A stretch of DNA of 64,000 nucleotides from Lachnospiraceae bacterium. Its GTDB lineage: Bacteria; Bacillota; Clostridia; Lachnospirales; Lachnospiraceae. Where the stretch lies: positions 1-64,000 of the forward strand of contig SVEN01000004.1 in assembly GCA_015057365.1 (NCBI GenBank), in the 5' to 3' direction. Positions 49,971-58,394 of the stretch are shown in pieces (within the stretch, counting starts at the first letter, position 1; the number at the start of each line of letters is the position of its first letter). A program made the position numbers and the translations under genes. The notes beneath the pieces were generated by a model that was not told where the DNA came from, made no database searches, and was given only the letters and a program-made list of their open reading frames with translations.

Positions 49971-51745
49971 ATAAACCTCACCTTCCTCATCCGGTTCACC
50001 GCTGCCAGCACATCTTCCTTCCGCGGTAAATCCATAAATCGCTCACAATCCGTAAAATAGTTACTAAAGATACAGTCAAAGCCTTCCTCTTCCATTCTGC
50101 GGTACAGTGCTTCCAGCTTCGCCCCTACATCAATTCTTGTCTCGTTCAAGGATATCTCCAAATACCGTATCAGAAAGCCCACCGCATTCCGTTGCGCCTG
50201 CGTGATGAAGCCCGACAGCATCCGCAAATCAATAGCTTCTTCACCCACATAAATGATTCCTACATCCGTTACTGCAAGACGTTCCATGCCGTTTTCCGAC
50301 ACAAAGGAGGTAAAACCTTCTCTGCTTAGAATGCGGTTTTGCGTCCAGTCTGCCGGCTCCGGCAGTTCCGGCGCATCTATCGTATCTCCCAACTTTTTCG
50401 CCCCTTCCGTCACGTTATGTATCCGGTAGTCCTCCATCAGATACACCCGGTCTGCCACCGACAAATATTCACCGCTTCCTCCGATAACCAGCACAGTAGA
50501 CACGCCCTCTGTTTCATACAGTTCCCGTACCCGCTCCGTGAAAGGCGTAATAGGCTCCTTCTTTACCAGTTCCCGCATGCGGGCATCCCGTATCATAAAG
50601 TTTGTGGCACTCCGGTCTTCATCAATCAGAAGCAGCTTACTTCCCATGCTGACCGCCTCCATGATGTTTGCCGCCTGAGAGGTGGAACCGGAAGCCCGTT
50701 CCGTGGAAAAGTGTGCCGTATCCTGCCCCGGTATCCATTTGATAAAGGGTGCAATGTTGACATTTTTCACACTTCGTCCGTCCTCCGCCGCGATTCCCAT
50801 AGCTGTAGCATCCGTAATACAAAGCTCTCTGCCGTCGCCCCATGCATGATTATAGATTCCGGCGGAAATCGCCTCAAGTAAGGTGGATTTTCCCGAATAT
50901 CCGCCACCGGTAATTACGGTAACTCCCCGTTTGATGCCCATCCCTTTGACGCCGTATACCTCGATTTCCTCCTCGGGAATCGCCGTAAAAGGCACCGCAT
51001 TCTTCATCGGCAAATCCTTTCCACCTTCCCTTGGCAAAATGCTTCCGTTGGCGAGAAATGCACAATACGGACTCTTCTTCAGCCACTTACGAATGTCCTT
51101 CTGCAACCTTTCCAGTTCCAAGGCATCCGTATACTCATGTTGCTTAAACTCCGCAATATACCGGTCCACCGTATCCGGCAAATCCTGGGTCAGCATCCGC
51201 AGCGTCTTTCGCAGATTCCGCTCCGGCAGCTGTACCTGAAGCATGATGCAAAGGCAAAGCTCCGGCGGCCCCACTTCCTCCGGCGGTATCAAATACACCG
51301 TACCGCCGCTTCCGATGGTATAATCCTTTTTCATGCACATCTTAAAGTACACGGAATTCCTTGCCAGCACTTCCCCTCCCGGACGATAACAGTAATACTT
51401 TCCCTTCTCACTATCCGGCCGGTTCCGGTTGTACAGAGGCTCGTTTAACTCATCAATGTACGGAATAAATGCCCTCAGGCAATAGTCTGCTCCCGCCACA
51501 CTCGTCTCTGTAATTCCCAGATGCCTCACCGGTATCGATATGGTAATGGTGGGCTTATCCTGGGCCAGCTTGTGGGTACGCTCAATCCGGTATCCGATAT
51601 CCTCCCGGTAATAAGTGTTGTCCATATCTTCATAAGGTGCCATAGTTCCCTGATACGGATACACCAACATCCGTCCCTCATACATCTCCTTATACGTCTT
51701 TGTGTTTGCTTCCATACGTAAAATCATTTGTTTCAATCGTTTCAT
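49967..51745 (-). CDS. ABC-class ATPase (COG3044 / ABC_ATPase family), paralog 2
   Basis: GVTVITGGGYSGKSTLLEAISAGIYNHAWGDGRE, ERASGSTSQAANIMEAV, LLLIDEDRSATNFMIRD. Confidence 0.88.
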   Translation of the reverse strand: MKRLKQMILRMEANTKTYKEMYEGRMLVYPYQGTMAPYEDMDNTYYREDIGYRIERTHKLAQDKPTITISIPVRHLGITETSVAGADYCLRAFIPYIDELNEPLYNRNRPDSEKGKYYCYRPGGEVLARNSVYFKMCMKKDYTIGSGGTVYLIPPEEVGPPELCLCIMLQVQLPERNLRKTLRMLTQDLPDTVDRYIAEFKQHEYTDALELERLQKDIRKWLKKSPYCAFLANGSILPREGGKDLPMKNAVPFTAIPEEEIEVYGVKGMGIKRGVTVITGGGYSGKSTLLEAISAGIYNHAWGDGRELCITDATAMGIAAEDGRSVKNVNIAPFIKWIPGQDTAHFSTERASGSTSQAANIMEAVSMGSKLLLIDEDRSATNFMIRDARMRELVKKEPITPFTERVRELYETEGVSTVLVIGGSGEYLSVADRVYLMEDYRIHNVTEGAKKLGDTIDAPELPEPADWTQNRILSREGFTSFVSENGMERLAVTDVGIIYVGEEAIDLRMLSGFITQAQRNAVGFLIRYLEISLNETRIDVGAKLEALYRRMEEEGFDCIFSNYFTDCERFMDLPRKEDVLAAVNRMRKVRFI

Positions 51746-51936
51746 GGTATCCTGCCCCTTTCGTTTGTGTGCAAGGCAAAATTGTCCCGCAAAGAGCATG
51801 AATCCGTTTTGCGGAATCTCCCTCCGGGCTCGTCGAATGTGACCTCTTCCTTGCTGTTTGTTTCACTTGATTTAGTTACTGATTTTGTTGGGAATAAAAA
51901 GAGAAATTCTTATTTAGATCGGGGTTGAAAAGAATG

Positions 51937-52012
51937 GCGGGCGCGTTCGCATAATCATAGATTTTCGGAAACAAGTTTCCAAAATCTCTTCTATGCTCAC
52001 TTTGCCTGCACG
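51937..52012 (-). repeat. Hairpin element, related in inverted orientation to 52259-52346
   Basis: Minus strand gcaggcaaagtgagcatagaag...gaaaacct-type stem...gcgaacgcgc shares ends with the plus-strand element. Confidence 0.55.
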
Positions 52013-52020
52013 CAGAAAGG

Positions 52021-52044
52021 GCACGTCCGCGGACGTGCCCTAAA
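52021..52044 (-). terminator. Perfect 24-nt palindromic terminator of small-peptide unit
   Basis: agggcacgtccgcggacgtgccct (approx. 52018-52041) followed on minus strand by ttt. Confidence 0.75.
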
Positions 52045-52070
52045 AACTCACCTAAAAAATCCCTGTGCAA

Positions 52071-52130
52071 TTAGAACTTGGACAGAGCTACGGCGACCGA
52101 TACAACATCCGACTTAAATAAGATTGTCAT
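52071..52130 (-). CDS. 19-aa small peptide ORF
   Basis: ATG...TAA encodes MTILFKSDVVSVAVALSKF; SD taggagg 8 nt upstream; own consensus promoter and terminator. Confidence 0.6.
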   Translation of the reverse strand: MTILFKSDVVSVAVALSKF

Positions 52131-52179
52131 ACAAATCGCCTCCTAACCATAAAAGCAAAAAACTATCACTACGCTGACC

Positions 52180-52208
52180 ATTATAATCACACTTCCGAAA
52201 TCTGTCAA
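52180..52208 (-). promoter_or_regulatory. Perfect consensus sigma-A promoter for the 19-aa peptide unit
   Basis: TTGACA-17 nt-TATAAT on minus strand. Confidence 0.85.
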
Positions 52209-52228
52209 CATCTTTTTTAAAATCCATA

Positions 52229-52257
52229 TTGAACATTTGTTCTTGTTGCGTTATAAC
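52229..52257 (+). promoter_or_regulatory. Promoter of holin-like toxin copy 2
   Basis: TTGAAC-17 nt-TATAAC; first 14 nt ttgaacatttgttc identical to copy 1. Confidence 0.7.
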
Positions 52258-52258
52258 A

Positions 52259-52391
52259 TCCGCGAAGGCAAAGTGAGTGTGTATGATGAAGAACGATGGA
52301 TGTGAACATCCAAGAAGGATTCATCATACATACGAACGCGCACGCGATCCTTGGAAGACGAAGTATTCCAAGGATTTGCCAAGCGGGCAAA
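52259..52391 (+). repeat. Hairpin-rich insertion between promoter and ORF of toxin copy 2
   Basis: gtatgatgaa/ttcatcatac, gatgt-gaacatc, atccttgga/tccaaggat, tttgccaagcgggcaaa; absent from copy 1. Confidence 0.7.
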
Positions 52392-52451
52392 TCGAACAAT
52401 CGTGTTACAGGGTGGGTTGACCTTCATTCTTACAGAATGGAGGTGATGCTT

Positions 52452-52547
52452 ATGAAGAATCAAAACAAGTATGATTTTAAAGACTTGTTATCTTTTGGTC
52501 TCTTTATATTAGCATTACTTACATTCGTTTTTACGTTTTGTAAGTAA
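52452..52547 (+). CDS. Holin-like small toxin peptide, copy 2 (type I TA-like)
   Basis: MKNQNKYDFKDLLSFGLFILALLTFVFTFCK, 27/31 identical to copy 1. Confidence 0.8.
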   Translation: MKNQNKYDFKDLLSFGLFILALLTFVFTFCK

Positions 52548-52556
52548 TCAAACATA

Positions 52557-52656
52557 GAAAAAACCGCCCTCATAACTTTGACCGAGTGATTAGGGCGGCT
52601 TTTCTAACTTTAATCCTTAAGGTCAACCCACCTTGTGGGCGGTTGTTCCTTTTTCT
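52557..52656 (-). ncRNA. Putative antisense RNA antitoxin, copy 2
   Basis: Minus-strand TTGCGA-17-TAAACT promoter (52691-52663) and ccgccc...gggcggttttttct terminator. Confidence 0.65.
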
Positions 52657-52724
52657 GATTTTAGTTTATCACATTTTTTCTGCTTTCGCAATCCTTTTTT
52701 GATATACGTCTCAAATCTCAAAAC

Positions 52725-54749
52725 TTACAGTTCAAACTCCGCATCCTGCTTCGCATTACCCATTACCTCGAACGGTCCCGGAGTAACATTGCCTGCCGGA
52801 CGCTTCTTTCCGAAGAAATCCGTATCAAATACAATGTTGGTACCGTCCGGATTCTCGTATGCCATTTCCGCATGGTAGGATGTACCGAGGGTATCTGCGG
52901 ATAACAGCTCAGAACCTTCTCCGCCCAGCAGGTCTGCATTTTTAATACATACCTTTACGCTCTTCTTATCCTCGGAAACCGTTACCGTAATGCCCGGCTC
53001 TGCACATACCTTTGCTTCCGGTTCATGAGAGCAGCCTACAGCTCCGCCGAAATATGCATTTCCCTTAATCTGCACCGGAATTGCCCAACGACCTAGCGGG
53101 AAAATACTGCCGTACTTCTCGATACGCTCCTTACGCTCCTCTTCCGTGTACTCCCACGGCATCTTCTCATCACCGGTCGGATACTTGTCGTAGCAGGAAA
53201 GTCCCGCCGGATGCAAATAGCAGATAGAATCCGCCGGTACACCGTCCATCACCGGACCGCCGTCCTCTCGTTCCTTACGCTCCGGAAGCGGCAAATGCTC
53301 GAAGAAGGTCATCGGCTTTACGTCCTTATCGCCGTCACCTAAGAACAGGTTATTGACATAACGGTCGTCTCCGCCGGAGAAATTGTTGTATCCTGCCATC
53401 GCAGTCTCGTGCGGGAAATGATACGGTGTTGAACGGCCCAGCTCTTCCTTCGGCAAAATTCTGCCTGCAAACAGGTTATGTACAAAAGCACCGCCCTGTG
53501 CCATGTTTCTGAAGTTCATCGGGGACAGGAACAAGTTGTGGTCCACCAAATACGGTCCGTGACATACTTCCACAAAGAAGTCCTCGGAAAGGTTGTCAAA
53601 GAACACATTTCTGCTGATACGGGTACCCTGTGCCTGCCAGTCCAGCCATACCGCACGATAGCAACCGTAAATCTTGTTATTCGTAATCTGAGTGTCCAAA
53701 GATGCATGAAGCTTAATACCTGCCACTTCCGCACCATGGAACACACGCTTATGATGAATTCTGTAAATGGTGTTTCCGGTAATGGTACTGAAGGCGCCGC
53801 CCAAATGGCCTACCACACCGGCCTGCTCACAATCGTGAATCACGTTGTTGCGTACCATGTGACTGCCGATAAAGTCCTTGTGCCAGTTTCCGTGAAGAGC
53901 TCTGAAAATAACCTCCTGCTCTCTCTGGGTACCTCCCTTACCCTTGCCGTCGGACCACTCGTTGTGACCGGTGCTGATGTCCTTTCCGAGGCTGACACCC
54001 ACACACTTGGAACCGAAGATCTCATTATCTTCGATAATCCAGCCCTTACTCCAGTGCGGTCCGATAAGGCCCTCCTGAAGTGCCGTCGGCGGAGCCCACT
54101 GCGGAGCGCCCTGACAAATGGTAAAGCCCTTTACGGTAATATAGTTGAGACCTGTCTTTTCCGGCCAGAAGCAGAACGGACGCACCGTAATTTCCACATC
54201 TTCCTTGGTCGGGTCCGCATCACCGAAATTTGCCCAAATCTTTGTAGTCTTCTCACCTGCTTCCGCATACCAAACAAGCTTCGATTCCTCCGGATACTTC
54301 GCCTGCGGCCAAACCTCCGGGTTCGTCAGCTTTTCTACGGATTCTGCCTCATACATCGGCAATTTATTCAAATACACATCGCCAAGATGCGGTACAAAGG
54401 CGCCCTTAAACAGCCAGTCACCGTACAAATCTTCCTTGAACGGATTGCGGTCCGTAAATAAGCTGTTGTCTACTTCGGTACTCCATACCTGACCGCCTTC
54501 GTTCTTCCAGTCTTTCACCTCTTCCGCACCGGAAATCACTACTTCTCCGTCACCTGCAGACCGATACACGATTCTTGCATCCTCGGTTCCCCCGTTTTCC
54601 GGGCGTACCCATTCTCTGTACACACCGGCATGTACCGTAACCGTATCTCCGGCCACAGCCACCTTAGCTGCATGAGAAATGGTTAAAAACGGCTGTTCCG
54701 CGGTTCCTAACGCTGCGTCATTTCCTGTTTTCGCTACATGATACTCCAT
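52725..54749 (-). CDS. Right-handed parallel beta-helix protein (pectate-lyase-like fold)
   Basis: MEYHVAKTGNDAALGTAEQPFLTISHAAKVAVAGDTVTVHAGVYREWV; IEDNEIFGSKCVGVSLG... repeated coils. Confidence 0.85.
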   Translation of the reverse strand: MEYHVAKTGNDAALGTAEQPFLTISHAAKVAVAGDTVTVHAGVYREWVRPENGGTEDARIVYRSAGDGEVVISGAEEVKDWKNEGGQVWSTEVDNSLFTDRNPFKEDLYGDWLFKGAFVPHLGDVYLNKLPMYEAESVEKLTNPEVWPQAKYPEESKLVWYAEAGEKTTKIWANFGDADPTKEDVEITVRPFCFWPEKTGLNYITVKGFTICQGAPQWAPPTALQEGLIGPHWSKGWIIEDNEIFGSKCVGVSLGKDISTGHNEWSDGKGKGGTQREQEVIFRALHGNWHKDFIGSHMVRNNVIHDCEQAGVVGHLGGAFSTITGNTIYRIHHKRVFHGAEVAGIKLHASLDTQITNNKIYGCYRAVWLDWQAQGTRISRNVFFDNLSEDFFVEVCHGPYLVDHNLFLSPMNFRNMAQGGAFVHNLFAGRILPKEELGRSTPYHFPHETAMAGYNNFSGGDDRYVNNLFLGDGDKDVKPMTFFEHLPLPERKEREDGGPVMDGVPADSICYLHPAGLSCYDKYPTGDEKMPWEYTEEERKERIEKYGSIFPLGRWAIPVQIKGNAYFGGAVGCSHEPEAKVCAEPGITVTVSEDKKSVKVCIKNADLLGGEGSELLSADTLGTSYHAEMAYENPDGTNIVFDTDFFGKKRPAGNVTPGPFEVMGNAKQDAEFEL

Positions 54750-54779
54750 AATAAACCTCCTCGTATAATAAGTTTTATC

Positions 54780-57530
54780 TTACTTTATCTTTTCAATTAC
54801 AATCTTATGAAAATCGATTCCGTTCTGGGCAAAGGCCAGACGTACTCTGGTCGGCTGGAAGGTGAGCATATATTCGCCCGTAAAGGACATCGGCTCTCCG
54901 TTTGTTCCGTGCCAGGTAAAGGTATCGTGTGCCGTTCCCATAAAGTACAGTGTCACCGGCATCTGTGCCAGCTCGCCGGCCATAGAGCTTGCGGTAAAGG
55001 TAAAGCGGTATTTGGTAACCTCCTCTACATTTAACATAAAGGTATGATGACCGCCTTTTTTACTGTGTACTCCGGTCAAATCAATTTCCAGATAATCCCC
55101 GAGATTATAGGTATAGCTTCCGTTTACTCCGTCCTCTTCATCCTCCGCATGATAATTCACACGCTCAACCTCGTCATCCATACCGCGAAGGCGCTTGAAT
55201 GCATGGGTAGTTAGGATAAAACGACAGATATTTGCTGCATTTCTCTGTAATTCCGCCCGGGTCAAAGAACCGTCTGCCAGAGCTTCCATCACGTTGTCAT
55301 CATGGGTCAAACTGTCTCTGGTTACCATATATACATCGTTCTGAGACATGGCAAGTGCAGCAAAATCCCGCTTATCCACCGGCTGATTTCGTCTGTTAAT
55401 GGCAGCCCACCAGTCAGTCATTACCATACCGTCAAAGCCCCAGTCATCACGTAAAATCGCCGTTGCCAAGTCATAATTTCCTGCGGTCCAGACTCCGTTT
55501 AAGGAACCGTAGGTGGTCATAATCGTTTGTGCCTTACCATCCTTTACCGCAATTTCAAAGCATTTCAAATAAATCTCTCGAAGGGCTCTCTCGGAAATTA
55601 CGGAATCCGAGGTATGACGTCCGGACTCCTGATCGTTTCCGCAAAAATGCTTAACGGTACCGGTTACGCCTGCAGAATGGAAGCCTTTCAGTTCCGCAGA
55701 CGCCATAGTTCCGGTGAGATACGGATCCTCCGAGAAATACTCGAAGTTACGTCCGTTTAACGGATGGCGATGCAGATTCATGCCCGGTCCCAGCATACAA
55801 TCCACTTTATGATACGCCGCTTCCAAACCGAAACAGGTAAATAATTCATAAATCAATTCCTTGTTAAAGGTAGATGCGATTAATGTACCGTTCGGAATAC
55901 TGAAGGCCTTGGTGCCGCAGTCCATACGAATACCGGCCGGTCCGTCCGCACAACAACCGCACGGAATCCCGAACGCCAGCAACTCATCGGTTACACCACC
56001 GAAGGTAGATGCGGTACCCGGCGTAACCTTCGGGCTGCTCATCCCCTCTCCGCGGATAATGCACGCCAGATTCTCATCGGAGAACTGGGCAATAAACGCA
56101 TCCATGGAAACCTTACCGTCTGCCACGTCGGCCAGCTTAATTCCCTTATCACCGGTGTAAGCAAGCTCCTTCGGCATACGCTCTTTTCTGCGTACCTCAT
56201 CCTGCGGTTCCACCGCCGGCACTTCTTCAAAGCTTACCTTATAGCCGTCACCGTCCTTCTCCGGAACCATGCGCGGATAAGAACGCTCCGGTGCCAGCAC
56301 CTGCTCGTGCTCGGACATCACATAAGTCTCCGGTACATTGGTAGACGCTGCCTTCTTTGCACTACGCACATCCGCACCTACGTAGAAAATATATTCTCCC
56401 GCTTCCAACACAAAACAGGACTTATGTCCGGTCTTCCCGAAATCATCAAAGGAAGCAAAATCCTCTGTCTTTACAACTACCGTCAGCACCTGCGTTTCTC
56501 CCGGTGCCAGTTCCTTCGTCTTTTCAAATCCGCACAGCACTCTGGCCGGTTTGCCGAGAAGTCCCTGCGGTGCCTCACAATACACCTGCACTACTTCTTT
56601 GCCGGATGCATCGCCGGTATTGGTTACCGCCACCTCTAACGTCACGCCCTCCTTCGCTACGGAAACCGACTTCGTCTCCATGGAAAAGGTCGTATAGGAA
56701 AGACCGAAGCCGAACGGGTACATGACCTTATCCTTGGCAAAAGTCTCAAAATAGCGATAGCCCACATAAATATCTTCCGTGTAGAAATTCCGCTCCCTGC
56801 TTCCGAAATACGGGTGAGACGGGTAATCTTCTATCGCGTACGCAATCGTATCCGGCAATTTACCGGACGGGCTCACCTGACCGGTAAGAACCTGCGCCGT
56901 ACCGGTTCCGCCAAGCATACCGCCCTGCCAGCCGTACAACACTGCCTCCGGCTCATACTTTGTTACAAAGCTCATATCGATAAGCCCGCCCACATTCAGA
57001 AGCACCACCATCTTTTTAAAGTGCTTCCGCACCTTGGCAAGCATCGCATCCTCTTCGTCACTTAAGAAATACGCACCCTTTTCCGCTCGATTGTCCTGGT
57101 CCTCCCCGGCGGTACGTCCGAGAATTACAAGAGCCACCTCAGACTCAGCCGCTACCTTTTCACAAAGAGCATCGGAAAGCTCCATTTCCTTCTGGCTCCA
57201 AGGCTCTGCGCCCCAGCCGGTCCCTAAATCAAAGGGATGCTCCAGACACCAGTTTTCATATACCGAAAGCAGCTCGCGATTTACCTCTACCGCGCCGCAC
57301 TCTAAAAGACCTTCCGTAATCCCCACTACATGAGATACATTTACCATACCGCCGGAGCCGGTTCCGCTCTTATAGTAATCCAGCTGAATCCTGCCGAATA
57401 CCGCTACCTTTTCCTCTTTTTTAAACGGCAATACCTTGTTCTCGTTGCGAAGCAGAACACATCCCTCCGCCACCGAGGCAACCGCCTTTTCCGAATAATA
57501 CTTCCAATCCAATACCTTCTTCTGTCCCAT
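54780..57530 (-). CDS. Domain-inverted GH3 beta-glycosidase
   Basis: GH3 C-terminal domain and FnIII (YPFGFGLSYTTFS...) precede the catalytic barrel (LGPGMNLHRHPLNGRNFEYFSEDPYLTG; DGMVMTDWWA). Confidence 0.9.
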   Translation of the reverse strand: MGQKKVLDWKYYSEKAVASVAEGCVLLRNENKVLPFKKEEKVAVFGRIQLDYYKSGTGSGGMVNVSHVVGITEGLLECGAVEVNRELLSVYENWCLEHPFDLGTGWGAEPWSQKEMELSDALCEKVAAESEVALVILGRTAGEDQDNRAEKGAYFLSDEEDAMLAKVRKHFKKMVVLLNVGGLIDMSFVTKYEPEAVLYGWQGGMLGGTGTAQVLTGQVSPSGKLPDTIAYAIEDYPSHPYFGSRERNFYTEDIYVGYRYFETFAKDKVMYPFGFGLSYTTFSMETKSVSVAKEGVTLEVAVTNTGDASGKEVVQVYCEAPQGLLGKPARVLCGFEKTKELAPGETQVLTVVVKTEDFASFDDFGKTGHKSCFVLEAGEYIFYVGADVRSAKKAASTNVPETYVMSEHEQVLAPERSYPRMVPEKDGDGYKVSFEEVPAVEPQDEVRRKERMPKELAYTGDKGIKLADVADGKVSMDAFIAQFSDENLACIIRGEGMSSPKVTPGTASTFGGVTDELLAFGIPCGCCADGPAGIRMDCGTKAFSIPNGTLIASTFNKELIYELFTCFGLEAAYHKVDCMLGPGMNLHRHPLNGRNFEYFSEDPYLTGTMASAELKGFHSAGVTGTVKHFCGNDQESGRHTSDSVISERALREIYLKCFEIAVKDGKAQTIMTTYGSLNGVWTAGNYDLATAILRDDWGFDGMVMTDWWAAINRRNQPVDKRDFAALAMSQNDVYMVTRDSLTHDDNVMEALADGSLTRAELQRNAANICRFILTTHAFKRLRGMDDEVERVNYHAEDEEDGVNGSYTYNLGDYLEIDLTGVHSKKGGHHTFMLNVEEVTKYRFTFTASSMAGELAQMPVTLYFMGTAHDTFTWHGTNGEPMSFTGEYMLTFQPTRVRLAFAQNGIDFHKIVIEKIK

Positions 57531-57633
57531 AAAAATCCTTTCTGCCGAACCGACCGCATCTTTGTCCGCTGTACAACCTGCACTTTTACTCCGTTTCCGG
57601 CACTTCGCACCGCTTACACCATGCAGGAATTTT

Positions 57634-58386
57634 CTATACGCGCTTCTTCAAAAAAGCCTCCGCCAACACCAGATCCTCCGGTGTGGTTACTTTCATATTC
57701 GTATAACTCCCCCGAACCATCTGAATCGGAATATCGTGATATAATCCCACCACCATGGCATCGTCCGTTACATTGATTTCCGGCTCCTGCATAAGCTGTT
57801 CATATGCATTGTATGCAAGAAAAAACTCAAAGCTTTGGGGCGTCTGGGCCGTCCACAGGCTGTCCCGTTTCGGTGTCAGGGTAATGGTCCCCCGCTCATC
57901 CGTCATCTGTATGGTATCCTTTACCGGCATTCCTGCCACACAGGCGCCGTACTGTTCCGTTTCCGTAATCATCCGGTTAATCAATTCTGCCGTCACCAAA
58001 GGTCTGGCACCGTCATGAATCAGCACATAGTCCGGAGCTCCGTCCGTTACATGCACCTCTCCCGTTTTGCTTTTGATAGCGCAGTTCTCCTCAACATTTT
58101 CCTTCAAGCATTTCAATCCGTTCCACACAGAGCCATACCGCTCCGCTCCGCCGGCAACGATTCCGCACACCTTTGTAAACCCGAACCGTTCCACCAGCTC
58201 CTTTTTACAGTACTCTTCATCGCCTTCCGCAGTCACCAGCACGACACGTTCTACGTCACTGTCCTCAAAGGCTTTCAGGGCATAATACAAGAGCGGCTTT
58301 CCGAGAAGCTCCATATACTGCTTCGGAACGTCGCTTTGCATTCTGCTTCCTTTTCCTCCCGCCAATACAATCCCCGCTGCTGCCAT
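57634..58386 (-). CDS. ispD: 2-C-methyl-D-erythritol 4-phosphate cytidylyltransferase
   Basis: IVLAGGKGSRMQSDVPKQYMELLGKPLLYYAL; VLIHDGARPLV; TPQSF; TTPEDLVLAE. Confidence 0.95.
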   Translation of the reverse strand: MAAAGIVLAGGKGSRMQSDVPKQYMELLGKPLLYYALKAFEDSDVERVVLVTAEGDEEYCKKELVERFGFTKVCGIVAGGAERYGSVWNGLKCLKENVEENCAIKSKTGEVHVTDGAPDYVLIHDGARPLVTAELINRMITETEQYGACVAGMPVKDTIQMTDERGTITLTPKRDSLWTAQTPQSFEFFLAYNAYEQLMQEPEINVTDDAMVVGLYHDIPIQMVRGSYTNMKVTTPEDLVLAEAFLKKRV

Positions 58387-58394
58387 ACTCCTCC

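Larger units (their letters stand above)
52394..52697 (+). repeat. ~300 bp direct repeat, copy 2
   Basis: Near-identical to 47389-47693. Confidence 0.9.

Noticed and set aside
47704-51745. COG3044-like ATPases as the missing transporter ATPases
   Set aside because: Their motifs (SATNFMIRD Walker B region, ASGSxSQAANI) and length do not match MsmK/MalK-type NBDs, and no TM partners are adjacent.
52217-52463. Minus-strand ORFs across the toxin copy 2 leader
   Set aside because: Antisense to a structured leader; no SD and no similarity between the TA copies.
53478-54461. Plus-strand 327-aa ORF
   Set aside because: Lies wholly antisense to the well-supported beta-helix gene; composition looks like a reverse-complement shadow.
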